DNA of 37,061 bases, from contig JBBANY010000014.1 in the NCBI GenBank assembly GCA_040401695.1, positions 1-37,061 of the forward strand. Reading direction: 5' to 3'. The notes below the pieces were generated by a model. It was not told the origin of the DNA. It worked only from the letters and a program-made list of their open reading frames with translations, and did no database searches. The DNA comes from F1-20-MAGs119 sp040401695 (GTDB lineage Bacteria > Actinomycetota > Acidimicrobiia > Acidimicrobiales > Ilumatobacteraceae). Within the stretch, counting starts at the first letter, position 1, and every line of letters begins with the position of its first letter. Shown here piece by piece: positions 14,721-22,027 of this stretch. The position numbers were made by a program, and so were the translations under genes.

Positions 14721-15314
14721 ATGGACAGACTCAGGAAACTTTCGGTAGCAGCAATTTCGTTGGCGGCGGTCTTCACCGGTGTCGGTGGAGTACAAGCCGC
14801 AAAAAAGAACGGTGCGATGTGCGCGAATCGCACTGCGACGATCGTGTCGGCGGCTTCCGTGATCTACGGCACGGAGTTCAACGACGTGATCGTGGTCATC
14901 GGCTCGGGTAACCACACCATCCAGGCCCTCGGCGGCGACGACATCATCTGCGGCGCGAACTCCGTCGACACCGTCTACGGAGGCCACGGTAACGATCGGA
15001 TCGACGGACGCGGCGGCAACGACATCCTGAACGGTGACCTCGGTGACGACGTCATCTTCGGCAGCAACGGCAACGACTCTGCGTCCGGTGGCGACGGTCG
15101 CGACTATCTCTTCGGCCTGAATGGTGACGACTCGATGACCGGTGATGCAGGTGACGATGTGATCTTCGGTGGGAACGGCAACGACACGCTCGCAGGCAGC
15201 GGGGGTGTCGACTTGATCGTCGGAGGCACGGGTGACGACACCGTCGGCGAGGAACCGGGTGTCGATCTCGTCTTCGATCCGGATCCGCTGGGTCTTGCCT
15301 TCAGGTCGAAGTGA
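14721..15314 (+). CDS. Secreted RTX-type calcium-binding repeat protein (copy 1)
   Basis: This 197-residue protein has a Sec signal peptide (cleavage likely after VQA), a short conserved N-domain with ICG and ANR cysteine contexts, and a block of GGxGxD-type nonapeptide repeats (GGHGNDRIDGRGGNDIL, GGDGRDYLFG, GGNGNDTLAG) that should fold into a calcium-stabilised parallel beta roll. It has no C-terminal type I secretion signal and no adjacent ABC exporter, so export by Sec is more likely. The next gene is a paralogue in tandem, overlapping by four bases. Its position after the Tad pilus operon may be chance. The biological role is unknown; surface or extracellular placement is inferred. Confidence 0.85.
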   Translation: MDRLRKLSVAAISLAAVFTGVGGVQAAKKNGAMCANRTATIVSAASVIYGTEFNDVIVVIGSGNHTIQALGGDDIICGANSVDTVYGGHGNDRIDGRGGNDILNGDLGDDVIFGSNGNDSASGGDGRDYLFGLNGDDSMTGDAGDDVIFGGNGNDTLAGSGGVDLIVGGTGDDTVGEEPGVDLVFDPDPLGLAFRSK

Positions 15315-15907
15315 AGAAACTCGCGCTTCTTCTTCTCGTCGTCCTGCCGGTTCCCCTGCTGATGGGGGCCGGCGGGACGGCAGGTTCTCCCGCGAAGTTG
15401 CCGAGGATCTTCTGCGGCGGTCGTCTCGCGACGGTTGCCTCGAATGCGGGAACGATCTTCGGTACCGAAGAGAGCGACGTGATCGTTGCGGTCGGATCGA
15501 ACCCGCACACGATCCGTGCCCTTGGCGGCAATGACATCGTGTGTGGTGCGCCCGGACCCGACATCATCTACGGGGGAGACGGTCGCGACCGTATCGACGG
15601 CCGTGGCGGCGATGATCGCCTCGATGGAGACACTGGTGACGACGTGCTGTACGGCAACAACGGCGCCGACACGTTGATCGGTGGCGACGGTCGTGACTAC
15701 ATCTTCGGTCTGAACGGCAACGACGTCGCCTCGGGCAGCACGGGGGACGACGTCATTCTCGGTGGCGTAGGCAATGACCTGTTGTCGGGCGGTTCGGGTA
15801 CCGACGCGATCTACGGCGGGCCCGGACGCGACAGCGTGGTGGCCGATGACCCCGAGGACTTCGCCTTCGACGACGAGCCGGCGGGTCTTGTCGTCAAGTC
15901 CGAATGA
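15311..15907 (+). CDS. Secreted RTX-type calcium-binding repeat protein (copy 2)
   Basis: This 198-residue tandem paralogue of the preceding gene shares its layout: signal peptide (KKLALLLLVVLPVPLL), a pre-repeat domain with ALGGNDIVCG where copy 1 has ALGGDDIICG, and matching repeats such as GGDGRDYIFGLNGND against GGDGRDYLFGLNGDD. The C-terminus AGLVVKSE parallels LGLAFRSK in copy 1. The GTG start overlaps the copy 1 stop (GTGA), so the two are made together and may form a hetero-oligomer. The sequences have diverged well beyond a recent duplication. Confidence 0.85.
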   Translation: MKKLALLLLVVLPVPLLMGAGGTAGSPAKLPRIFCGGRLATVASNAGTIFGTEESDVIVAVGSNPHTIRALGGNDIVCGAPGPDIIYGGDGRDRIDGRGGDDRLDGDTGDDVLYGNNGADTLIGGDGRDYIFGLNGNDVASGSTGDDVILGGVGNDLLSGGSGTDAIYGGPGRDSVVADDPEDFAFDDEPAGLVVKSE

Positions 15908-15919
15908 CGACCGTCGTCA
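15905..15919. terminator. Small inverted repeat between convergent stops
   Basis: TGACGA and TCGTCA pair around a three-base loop and contain the stop codons of both convergent genes. There is no T-tract, so termination activity is uncertain. Confidence 0.22.
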
Positions 15920-16327
15920 GGCCAGCATCTGACGGTCGAGAATCGAGTACACGCGCTTGGTGAAATACCAGCGACCGTTCTTCTTCACGTACTCGTCTTC
16001 GTAGCGGCCGGTCACGTTCATCTTGCCGCCGGCTTCGAGGTGCAGGAATTCCTGTTGGTACCACGTGCCCTTGGCGGTGTCGCCCGTGACGATGATCGGA
16101 CCCGCAGAAGCGAAGAAACCCACGAACGAAAACGCCGACATCGACTCTTGCCACATCGGGAAGAAGTTCGACTTGCCCTGCACCTCGCGACCGGGCAACG
16201 ACCACGTTGCATCATCGGTCCAGTTCGACTGCCACGCCTCGCCGTCGAAGCGCATGACGGCGTCGTTGTACGACTCGACGAGCTCGCGGATTGCCAAACG
16301 GTCTTCGATGGGGCCCTGACTGATCAT
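15917..16327 (-). CDS. SnoaL-like / NTF2-fold protein
   Basis: This 136-residue cone-shaped alpha+beta protein belongs to the SnoaL-like/NTF2 superfamily. The N-terminal helix is IEDRLAIRELVESYNDAVMR, then DGEAWQSNWTDDATWSLPG, and the final strands are NVTGRYEDEYVKKNGRWYF. This pattern is common among polyketide cyclases, ring-hydroxylating dioxygenase beta-like subunits and small isomerases of actinobacterial catabolic clusters. No specific reaction can be assigned. It is divergent from the EthD gene with a 26-base spacer holding two opposed -10 boxes. Confidence 0.85.
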   Translation of the reverse strand: MISQGPIEDRLAIRELVESYNDAVMRFDGEAWQSNWTDDATWSLPGREVQGKSNFFPMWQESMSAFSFVGFFASAGPIIVTGDTAKGTWYQQEFLHLEAGGKMNVTGRYEDEYVKKNGRWYFTKRVYSILDRQMLA

Positions 16328-16334
16328 GTTTCGG

Positions 16335-16340
16335 ATGGTA
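16335..16340 (-). promoter_or_regulatory. Putative -10 box (TACCAT) of the SnoaL-like gene
   Basis: TACCAT on the minus strand lies seven bases before the ATG at 16327. It is one base from the opposed -10 box of the EthD gene. Confidence 0.5.
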
Positions 16341-16341
16341 G

Positions 16342-16347
16342 TAGGTT
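16342..16347 (+). promoter_or_regulatory. Putative -10 box (TAGGTT) of the EthD gene
   Basis: TAGGTT lies six bases before the ATG at 16354. With the opposed TACCAT it gives back-to-back leaderless promoters in a 26-base spacer. Confidence 0.5.
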
Positions 16348-16353
16348 GCCGAC

Positions 16354-16644
16354 ATGATCCGAGTCAGCGTTCTGTATCCCAAGTCCGAAGGCGCCACGTT
16401 CGACCACGAGTACTACCGCACCAAACACGTTCCGATGGCCGTCAACGGCTGGAAGCCCGCCCGAACCGAGATCGACAAAGGTGTCGACGGACCCTTCGAA
16501 GCGGCCGTCCACTTCTTCTTCGAGTCGGCCGAGCGCTTCCAGCAATGCATGGGCCTGCCCGTCACCGGAGAGTTGATGGCCGACCTGCCGAACTACACGA
16601 ACATCGAAGCCCAGATTCAGGTTTCCGAGGTCGTCGCTTCGTAG
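16354..16644 (+). CDS. EthD-family small protein
   Basis: This 96-residue dimeric alpha/beta-barrel protein shows the EthD signature: MIRVSVLYPKSEGATFDHEY followed by YRTKHVPMAV, and a final strand AQIQVSEV. EthD-like proteins occur in ether-degradation and other catabolic loci, and some act as small-molecule cyclases or decarboxylases. The specific role is not readable here. The divergent SnoaL-like neighbour, a similar small-molecule fold, suggests a shared pathway. Confidence 0.85.
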   Translation: MIRVSVLYPKSEGATFDHEYYRTKHVPMAVNGWKPARTEIDKGVDGPFEAAVHFFFESAERFQQCMGLPVTGELMADLPNYTNIEAQIQVSEVVAS

Positions 16645-16656
16645 TTCGACGGCGCC

Positions 16657-17739
16657 TCAGTGCGAGTGCGAGCCGCAAATGTCGACGCGCTCTTTTGTCG
16701 GTACCGCGGCCTGGCCTTCAGCGAGTCCCTCGACCGCAGCGAAGGGCCCGCACGGATGAGGGACAACCCACACGTGCACCATCGGAATCTGCACGTTGGC
16801 TCGACGTGAACCCGTCGGACATTTGTCGTTGCCGTCGGTGATGCCGGTGATCACGGGAAGCATTCCATCGCCGAGCTTCCAGCACAGGTTGTCGTGAATG
16901 TGCCACTGCATCAGGGGCCCTGCGTAGTCGGTGAGTTCCGGACCGTCTATCGCGGTACCGAGGTTCGCCATGTACATCGCCGACACGAGAATCCGCGTCT
17001 CGCCGTACACCTTGTAGACGATCGACTCGGGACTCGAAGAGTCGAGAAACTTCCCGTCGATGATCTTCATCGGATTGACGAAGTGCTCGTAACCCGTTTC
17101 CTCGTCGCCGATCGAGATCCACCCTTCCTCCTCGGCGACGCGGTGGTCGCTCCACCGCATGAGGTCGCGCTGGGTGTCGAGCACCAACTGCCGTGCGCGG
17201 CCTTCTTGCTCTTTGCTCACGCCGTCGACACCTTCGATGTCGATACCGATGCCGGGGAAGTACGGCCGTGGCCAGTCGGTCGTCGAGGTGCCATGGTCGT
17301 GGCTCGATGCGGTCACCATTGCGGGCACCGCCAGAATCACAGCGAGGGCCGTGGCCGACAGCCGCTCAAGGCTCAACTTCGTCGACATGCCCGGTGCGAC
17401 GGCGAACAGAATCGCAAGAGCGGCCAGGATCGCGCACAGCAAATCAGTCGCCTGCACGGCTTCTGATTCGCCCAACCCGTCGATGAAGCCGATGCCCGAG
17501 GTCTTCGCAACGACCCAGCCGATCACCGAAACCACGTTCACGACTGCAACGACGCCGCGAAGGCGACCGTCCTCGACGAACATCGAAGCGAGTCCTGCGG
17601 CCACCTGAACCACTGCGAGCACCGCAAACGTGCGCGCCGCGGCGGGGTGGTCGGTGTGCAGTCCGACGGCGACACCGTGCACCAGGCCCGAGGCAATCGA
17701 AAAGATCCCCGCGACTCTCACCGGCGCCGTGTCAGTCAT
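16657..17739 (-). CDS. Membrane protein with a His/Cys-containing C-terminal domain
   Basis: This 360-residue protein was not assigned to a named family. The first 145 residues hold about five hydrophobic helices (for example GIFSIASGLVHGVAVGL, FAVLAVVQVAAGLASMFV and ATALAVILAVPAMV). A soluble domain of about 210 residues follows, beginning at SSHDHGTS and containing MQWHIHDNLCW, VHVWVVPHPCGPFAAVEG and a terminal ICGSHSH. The histidines and cysteines suggest metal binding. The helix count leaves the side of the soluble domain uncertain, but an outer location is more likely. A weak -10-like CAGACT lies seven bases before the ATG. Confidence 0.75.
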   Translation of the reverse strand: MTDTAPVRVAGIFSIASGLVHGVAVGLHTDHPAAARTFAVLAVVQVAAGLASMFVEDGRLRGVVAVVNVVSVIGWVVAKTSGIGFIDGLGESEAVQATDLLCAILAALAILFAVAPGMSTKLSLERLSATALAVILAVPAMVTASSHDHGTSTTDWPRPYFPGIGIDIEGVDGVSKEQEGRARQLVLDTQRDLMRWSDHRVAEEEGWISIGDEETGYEHFVNPMKIIDGKFLDSSSPESIVYKVYGETRILVSAMYMANLGTAIDGPELTDYAGPLMQWHIHDNLCWKLGDGMLPVITGITDGNDKCPTGSRRANVQIPMVHVWVVPHPCGPFAAVEGLAEGQAAVPTKERVDICGSHSH

Positions 17740-17776
17740 GTTTCAAAGTCTGCCATCCGACATGGCACGTCACTCT

Positions 17777-19438
17777 TTATCGGGAAAGGATCGCACGCAT
17801 GACGCGCAGCAATTCATCCGTCGGGTCGTGCTGCGCCGACACGGATCGCCATCCAACGTGGCGGTCGGGACGCACCAGCACGCATCCCTCGTCACCGACC
17901 TCACGTACCCGCTGCCAGTCACCGTACGGATCATGAATGCCATCGCCACCGATGCTGTGCACCACGGCGGAAACACCGAGCTCGCGGGAGGCCGCTTCGG
18001 CGGCATCCCGCCACGGCGCATCGTTGCGCCCGGTCAGAAGCGAAAAGGAAAGGCCCTCGACGAGGTCGAGTGTCGACAACGGTGAACCGCCGCGCACCAG
18101 CCGCGCGTGTGCAACGCGTGCACCCGGTCGCGTGGTGGGGTGGTGGTACAGAACGGGGTCGCGCGGATTCTCGCTGTAGAAACTGCCGTCGTGCACCACG
18201 GCACCGACGTCGTAGCAATGGCCCAACTCGATCCCATGCGCGTTGAACTGATAGTTCGCGATTCGAAGGCTCTCGGCATAGGGGTCGTTCGAGTCGTCGG
18301 GACCGAAACGGCCCGCCTCTTTCGCGCTCTGCAGAGCGCGTGCCACGCCCGCTGCGCCCGCGGGTTGCCGCTCGGATGAATAGGTGTCGAGCAGCGCCGT
18401 ACCTGCAAGGCCCTTCTCCACGAGTGCGAGCTTCCACGCGAGGTTGTAGCCGTCGGCAACCGACATGTTCAGACCCAGGCCGTTGGTCGGTGGGTGACGG
18501 TGGACCGCGTCACCCATGCAGTGCACGCCATTCCTCGAGTACTGCGGGGCAACCAGACCGTTCACCTGCCAGCCTGCGATGCCGAGGAGTTCCAAGTCGG
18601 GCACCGCTGCACCGACGGCCGCCTCGACGTACGGGCGAATACGGTCGATTCCCCACGTCGAGATGTCGTCGACCGCAGGGTCGTAGCGGAGCACGAGTAC
18701 GAACTCGGTGAATGGCTTGTGGCAGATGAGTGTGAGCAGTTGCAGTTTCGCCGTGTCTTCGGAAGGAACGAACCACGTCAGCACACCGGGTCGGTGGGCG
18801 AGGTACTGCGACAAGTCGGCACGAAACCAGACGTTCACCGCATGCGACATCGCGGCGCGGCCTTCGACGGTCAGTCCCGCGAGTTCGAGCACCTTCGAGC
18901 GTGCGCCGTCGGCACCGACGAGATGATGCGAGCGGATCACGATCTCTTCGCCGGTCGATCGACGGCGCACCGTACTCACGAACTCGTCACCGTCGCGCGC
19001 ATAACCCAGAAACTCATGGTCGAATCGCAGGTCTGCGCCCGAACGCTTCGCCACTTCGAACAGCATCGGCTCGAACGTCGTCTGCGGGCAGTTCGCCATC
19101 GGCGACGGACTCGACGACGCGTAGTCCGTCGCACGGTCGGCCCCCGTGCCCCACGCTTCCAATCGCGCCACTTCGCGACCGGCGAGGCTCGTGACCCACA
19201 GGTTGTTGCGCATCATCTCCTGTGCGGTGGCGACCGTCAGTAGATCGTCTTCGCACCCGAAATGTCGCATGATCTCGACCGTGCGTTGGTTCACGATGTG
19301 TGCGCGCGGCGTGTGTGCGGTGCCGTCGTACTTGTTCACCAACACGTGCCCGACGCCGTACTGCGCCAACGCGGTTGCGGTCGTCAGTCCTGCGGGCCCG
19401 CCGCCAACGATCAGCACCGGCGTTTCGATACTTGTCAC
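17777..19438 (-). CDS. FAD-dependent aromatic-hydroxylase-type monooxygenase
   Basis: This 553-residue class A flavoprotein monooxygenase is of the PheA/TfdB/MhpA group. The N-terminal FAD-binding motif is LIVGGGPAGLTTATALAQYG, the middle DG-type motif is HHLVGADGARSKV, and the GD motif is CMGDAVHRHPPTNGLGLN, which contacts the FAD ribityl chain. The C-terminal third is the thioredoxin-like domain of the group. It would hydroxylate an aromatic or polyketide-like substrate with NAD(P)H and O2. It starts with GTG and is convergent with the membrane protein upstream only in transcript direction; the cupin gene diverges from its 5' end. Confidence 0.9.
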   Translation of the reverse strand: MTSIETPVLIVGGGPAGLTTATALAQYGVGHVLVNKYDGTAHTPRAHIVNQRTVEIMRHFGCEDDLLTVATAQEMMRNNLWVTSLAGREVARLEAWGTGADRATDYASSSPSPMANCPQTTFEPMLFEVAKRSGADLRFDHEFLGYARDGDEFVSTVRRRSTGEEIVIRSHHLVGADGARSKVLELAGLTVEGRAAMSHAVNVWFRADLSQYLAHRPGVLTWFVPSEDTAKLQLLTLICHKPFTEFVLVLRYDPAVDDISTWGIDRIRPYVEAAVGAAVPDLELLGIAGWQVNGLVAPQYSRNGVHCMGDAVHRHPPTNGLGLNMSVADGYNLAWKLALVEKGLAGTALLDTYSSERQPAGAAGVARALQSAKEAGRFGPDDSNDPYAESLRIANYQFNAHGIELGHCYDVGAVVHDGSFYSENPRDPVLYHHPTTRPGARVAHARLVRGGSPLSTLDLVEGLSFSLLTGRNDAPWRDAAEAASRELGVSAVVHSIGGDGIHDPYGDWQRVREVGDEGCVLVRPDRHVGWRSVSAQHDPTDELLRVMRAILSR

Positions 19439-19487
19439 CTGACCATCTTTTCATGGGTGCCGGGGAGTGCCGATTAAGTTGCCAATC

Positions 19488-19883
19488 ATGGGGGAACAAA
19501 AGGCCGTCTTTCGGCGGGCGAGTGACTGCGCAACCGAATCGTGGCGGGACGACACGACGGGTCACGTCGACTGGTGGACGCTCTTCAGTGGCGACCGCAC
19601 CGCAACCAATGCGCTCACGGTCGGTATCGCGGAGGTTCCGGTTGGTGCGCCACGACCTGCGCGCGGCCACACCCACGAGCAGGCCGAGGTGTACTTCTTC
19701 ATCGCAGGCAGGGGAGAAGTCGTCGTCGAGGGTGAATCAACTCCCGTGACCGTTGGTGATGCGGTCTTCATCCACGGCAACGTCGAGCACATGGCGGTGA
19801 ACACCGGCGACGAACCGCTGCGCCTTCTGTACTTCTTCGCCGCCGACTCGTTTGCCGACATCGTCTACACGTTTCCTCGATGA
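19488..19883 (+). CDS. Single-domain cupin protein
   Basis: This 131-residue beta-barrel protein has cupin motif 1, HTHEQAEVYFFIAGRGEV (His, His, Glu metal ligands), and motif 2, DAVFIHGNVEHMAVN, which gives the final histidine. It is a likely small metalloenzyme or ligand-binding protein. The ATG at 19488 follows TAAGTT by seven bases; a GTG at 19467 would add seven residues. The stop overlaps a possible ATG at 19880 in the next reading frame, but the following gene probably starts later. Function beyond the fold cannot be assigned. Confidence 0.85.
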   Translation: MGEQKAVFRRASDCATESWRDDTTGHVDWWTLFSGDRTATNALTVGIAEVPVGAPRPARGHTHEQAEVYFFIAGRGEVVVEGESTPVTVGDAVFIHGNVEHMAVNTGDEPLRLLYFFAADSFADIVYTFPR

Positions 19884-19918
19884 GCAGAGTCGCGAAAGCC
19901 CCGCAAGGGGTCATCGGC

Positions 19919-19924
19919 TACGTT
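19919..19924 (+). promoter_or_regulatory. Putative -10 box (TACGTT) of the papain-like lipoprotein gene
   Basis: TACGTT six bases before the ATG at 19931 is identical in sequence and spacing to the box before the first RTX gene. It favours 19931 over the coupled ATG at 19880. Confidence 0.5.
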
Positions 19925-19930
19925 GGCGAA

Positions 19931-22012
19931 ATGGAAAAGCCCTTGTCTCGTGTCCACTCGTCGCGAGCAGGCCGTTACGGTGCCGGTCGGCGGTTGTTCG
20001 TTGCCTTCGCCGCAGTCGCCGCGCTCGCTGCGTGCGGTGGCGGGTCGGGCGGCGAATCCGACGGTGGCTTCGAGTGGTCGAAAGATTGCGTCGCTGCTGC
20101 CGAAGCAGGCCTGCCGACGACTTCGTCGGTATGCGCCGATTCGGGTCTGCGCCCGGGCGAGGGCGGTTTTTCGTTCGAGAACTGGGGTGGACCGGTCGCG
20201 GAAGATGCGGTCACAGCAACGACCGCAGTGGCGGTCTTTGGCCAGGAGGGAACGTGCGCGCGACTCGAGGGCGAAGCATGCATTCCTTTCCCCGCCGCGC
20301 AGCAGTGGATCGAACAAGTCAATCTCAGCATTCAGGGCGGTCGCTGCGAGGGGATGGCGGTTCTCAGTCAGCGCATCAATGATGAGATGAACACCCCCGC
20401 CGACTTCCAAGAGGCGGCATCGAAGACATTCGAATTGGAGAAGCCCTCGGTTCCGGTCGCGGGCTCGATCTCGCGTTGGTGGGTCACGCAGATGTTGCCG
20501 AGCGTCGGTGAGGCCAACGCACGTGCGCAGGGCATGGCACCGACCGAGATTGCCGCCAACATCGCACAGGCCCTGCGCGCCAAGCAGGGTGTGACGTTGG
20601 GTATGTACGCGAACGGCATGGGTCACGCGGTCACGCCGATTGCGGTCACGTGGGTAGACGGTGGTGCGATCGAAATACTTCTCTACGACAACAACTATCC
20701 GGGCGAGATCACCGCGCTCACCATCGACTCCGAAACGGAAACATGGACCTACGACGTCGGTGCCGCCAACGCAGGTGAAGCGGGCGCAGTCTGGACGGGT
20801 ACCACCGGGTCGATGGATTACACGTTGATGGCCGACCGTGAGGGCGAGCAGAAGGTGCCGTGGTCGACCGACGACCGTCCGGCCGAGTCGAAGGGTTCGG
20901 CGCGCATCACTGTGACGACGGGTGGACGATCGATTGCCGGTGTCGTCGTGACGCTCGGCGACAAGGTCGTCGACTCGCGTGATCTCACCTCGGCCACCGA
21001 CGGCATCCGGATCTTCCCGTCCCGCGGCGGCCTCGGAACCGGCGCAACCGTCGAGATTCCCGCCGGCCTCGCCGACTTGAAGGTGAAGCCCGTCATCGGC
21101 GAAGTTCTCGACCCCGCCGCGGGCGACATCGACCTCGTTTTCGCGGTCGATTCACCCGGCCCCGGGTCGGTCATCGTCCGTGACAGCGTCGACCCGGCTG
21201 ACGCCGAGTACGACGATTTCGAACTCGAACTGTCGACCGACGAGGACTACGAGTCGAACATCGACGTCGCCGCCGACGGTGATGTCGAAGCGGGCTACGC
21301 ATTCGAAGAAGAAAGCATCGAGGCGGCCCTCGAGGACGGCCAAGACCTCGACATCGGCGATGCGACCGAGGAAGGATCGATCGACGTCGTGATCACCGAC
21401 GAGTCGGGTGCCGAGCTCTACTCGGTCGACTTCGACGGCGAGGCCGAAGGTGACAGCCTCGTCGCGTCAGCGGTCGACATCAACGAGGAAACCGGTGCGG
21501 CCGAAGTGACCGAGGTTCCGATCGAGGCCGAAGAGCTGGACGACACGATTCTCGCCATCGCCGAAGCCGACGCACAAGCGTTCGAGGAACGAGAAGTGCA
21601 AGCGGCAGCAGAGGCGGCCAATGATTCGGATCCGACCACCGATACCGACAACGGTGGTGAGACGCCCGCATCAACCGACGGAGAGGGCTCGCCGAATACT
21701 GAAGGTGGCGGCTCGTCCGACAATCCGTCGAACGACGACAGTTCGCCCGAGAACACGTCGAACGATGGTGGTTCGTCGGACAACTCCTCAAACGACGGCA
21801 GTTCCGGCGGAAGCACCGGAAACGATGATNNNNNNNNNNNNNNNNNNNNNNNNNNNNNNNNNNNNNNNNNNNNNNNNNNNNNNNNNNNNNNNNNNNNNNN
21901 NNNNNNNNNNNNNNNNNNNNNNNNNNNNNACGATGACGATTCACCTGCACCGTCGCCTGCCCCGCCCCCAGCGGACGATTCGGGAAACAGCGGCGATTCG
22001 GGTGAGGGTTAG
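19931..22012 (+). CDS. Lipoprotein with possible papain-like site and acidic low-complexity tail (interrupted by gap)
   Basis: This long exported lipoprotein has a lipobox ALAAC with Cys35. Residues about 130-260 show a Cys-His-Asn/Asp arrangement typical of papain-fold cysteine peptidase relatives: Cys139 in GGRCEGMAVL, His232 in GMGHAVTPIAV and Asp253-Asn254 in LLYDNNYPGE. Beta-rich and then very acidic segments follow (ELSTDEDYESNID, AEELDDTILAIAEADAQ), and then a Ser/Asn/Asp/Gly repeat tail. The tail is broken by 100 Ns; the reading frame happens to stay open across them, but the real length is unknown. Downstream sequence SPAPSPAPPPADDSG closes the protein. Peptidase activity is inferred only from residue spacing. 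Confidence 0.78.
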   Translation: MEKPLSRVHSSRAGRYGAGRRLFVAFAAVAALAACGGGSGGESDGGFEWSKDCVAAAEAGLPTTSSVCADSGLRPGEGGFSFENWGGPVAEDAVTATTAVAVFGQEGTCARLEGEACIPFPAAQQWIEQVNLSIQGGRCEGMAVLSQRINDEMNTPADFQEAASKTFELEKPSVPVAGSISRWWVTQMLPSVGEANARAQGMAPTEIAANIAQALRAKQGVTLGMYANGMGHAVTPIAVTWVDGGAIEILLYDNNYPGEITALTIDSETETWTYDVGAANAGEAGAVWTGTTGSMDYTLMADREGEQKVPWSTDDRPAESKGSARITVTTGGRSIAGVVVTLGDKVVDSRDLTSATDGIRIFPSRGGLGTGATVEIPAGLADLKVKPVIGEVLDPAAGDIDLVFAVDSPGPGSVIVRDSVDPADAEYDDFELELSTDEDYESNIDVAADGDVEAGYAFEEESIEAALEDGQDLDIGDATEEGSIDVVITDESGAELYSVDFDGEAEGDSLVASAVDINEETGAAEVTEVPIEAEELDDTILAIAEADAQAFEEREVQAAAEAANDSDPTTDTDNGGETPASTDGEGSPNTEGGGSSDNPSNDDSSPENTSNDGGSSDNSSNDGSSGGSTGNDDXXXXXXXXXXXXXXXXXXXXXXXXXXXXXXXXXXDDDSPAPSPAPPPADDSGNSGDSGEG
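21830..21929. other. Assembly gap of 100 N
   Basis: Exactly 100 unknown bases lie inside the repetitive Ser/Asn/Asp-coding tail of the lipoprotein gene. A round 100 usually marks a scaffold join of unknown size, so the true repeat length and the frame are undetermined. Confidence 0.97.
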
Positions 22013-22027
22013 CAAGGGGGAAGAAAC

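Noticed and set aside
14900..15850. Regularly spaced repeats that might suggest a CRISPR or minisatellite.
   Set aside because: They are in-frame GGxGxD codon repeats of two secreted proteins, with imperfect units and no spacers.
21830..21929. Possible frameshift or biological break in the lipoprotein gene.
   Set aside because: It is a run of exactly 100 N, so it is an assembly gap and nothing biological can be read from it.
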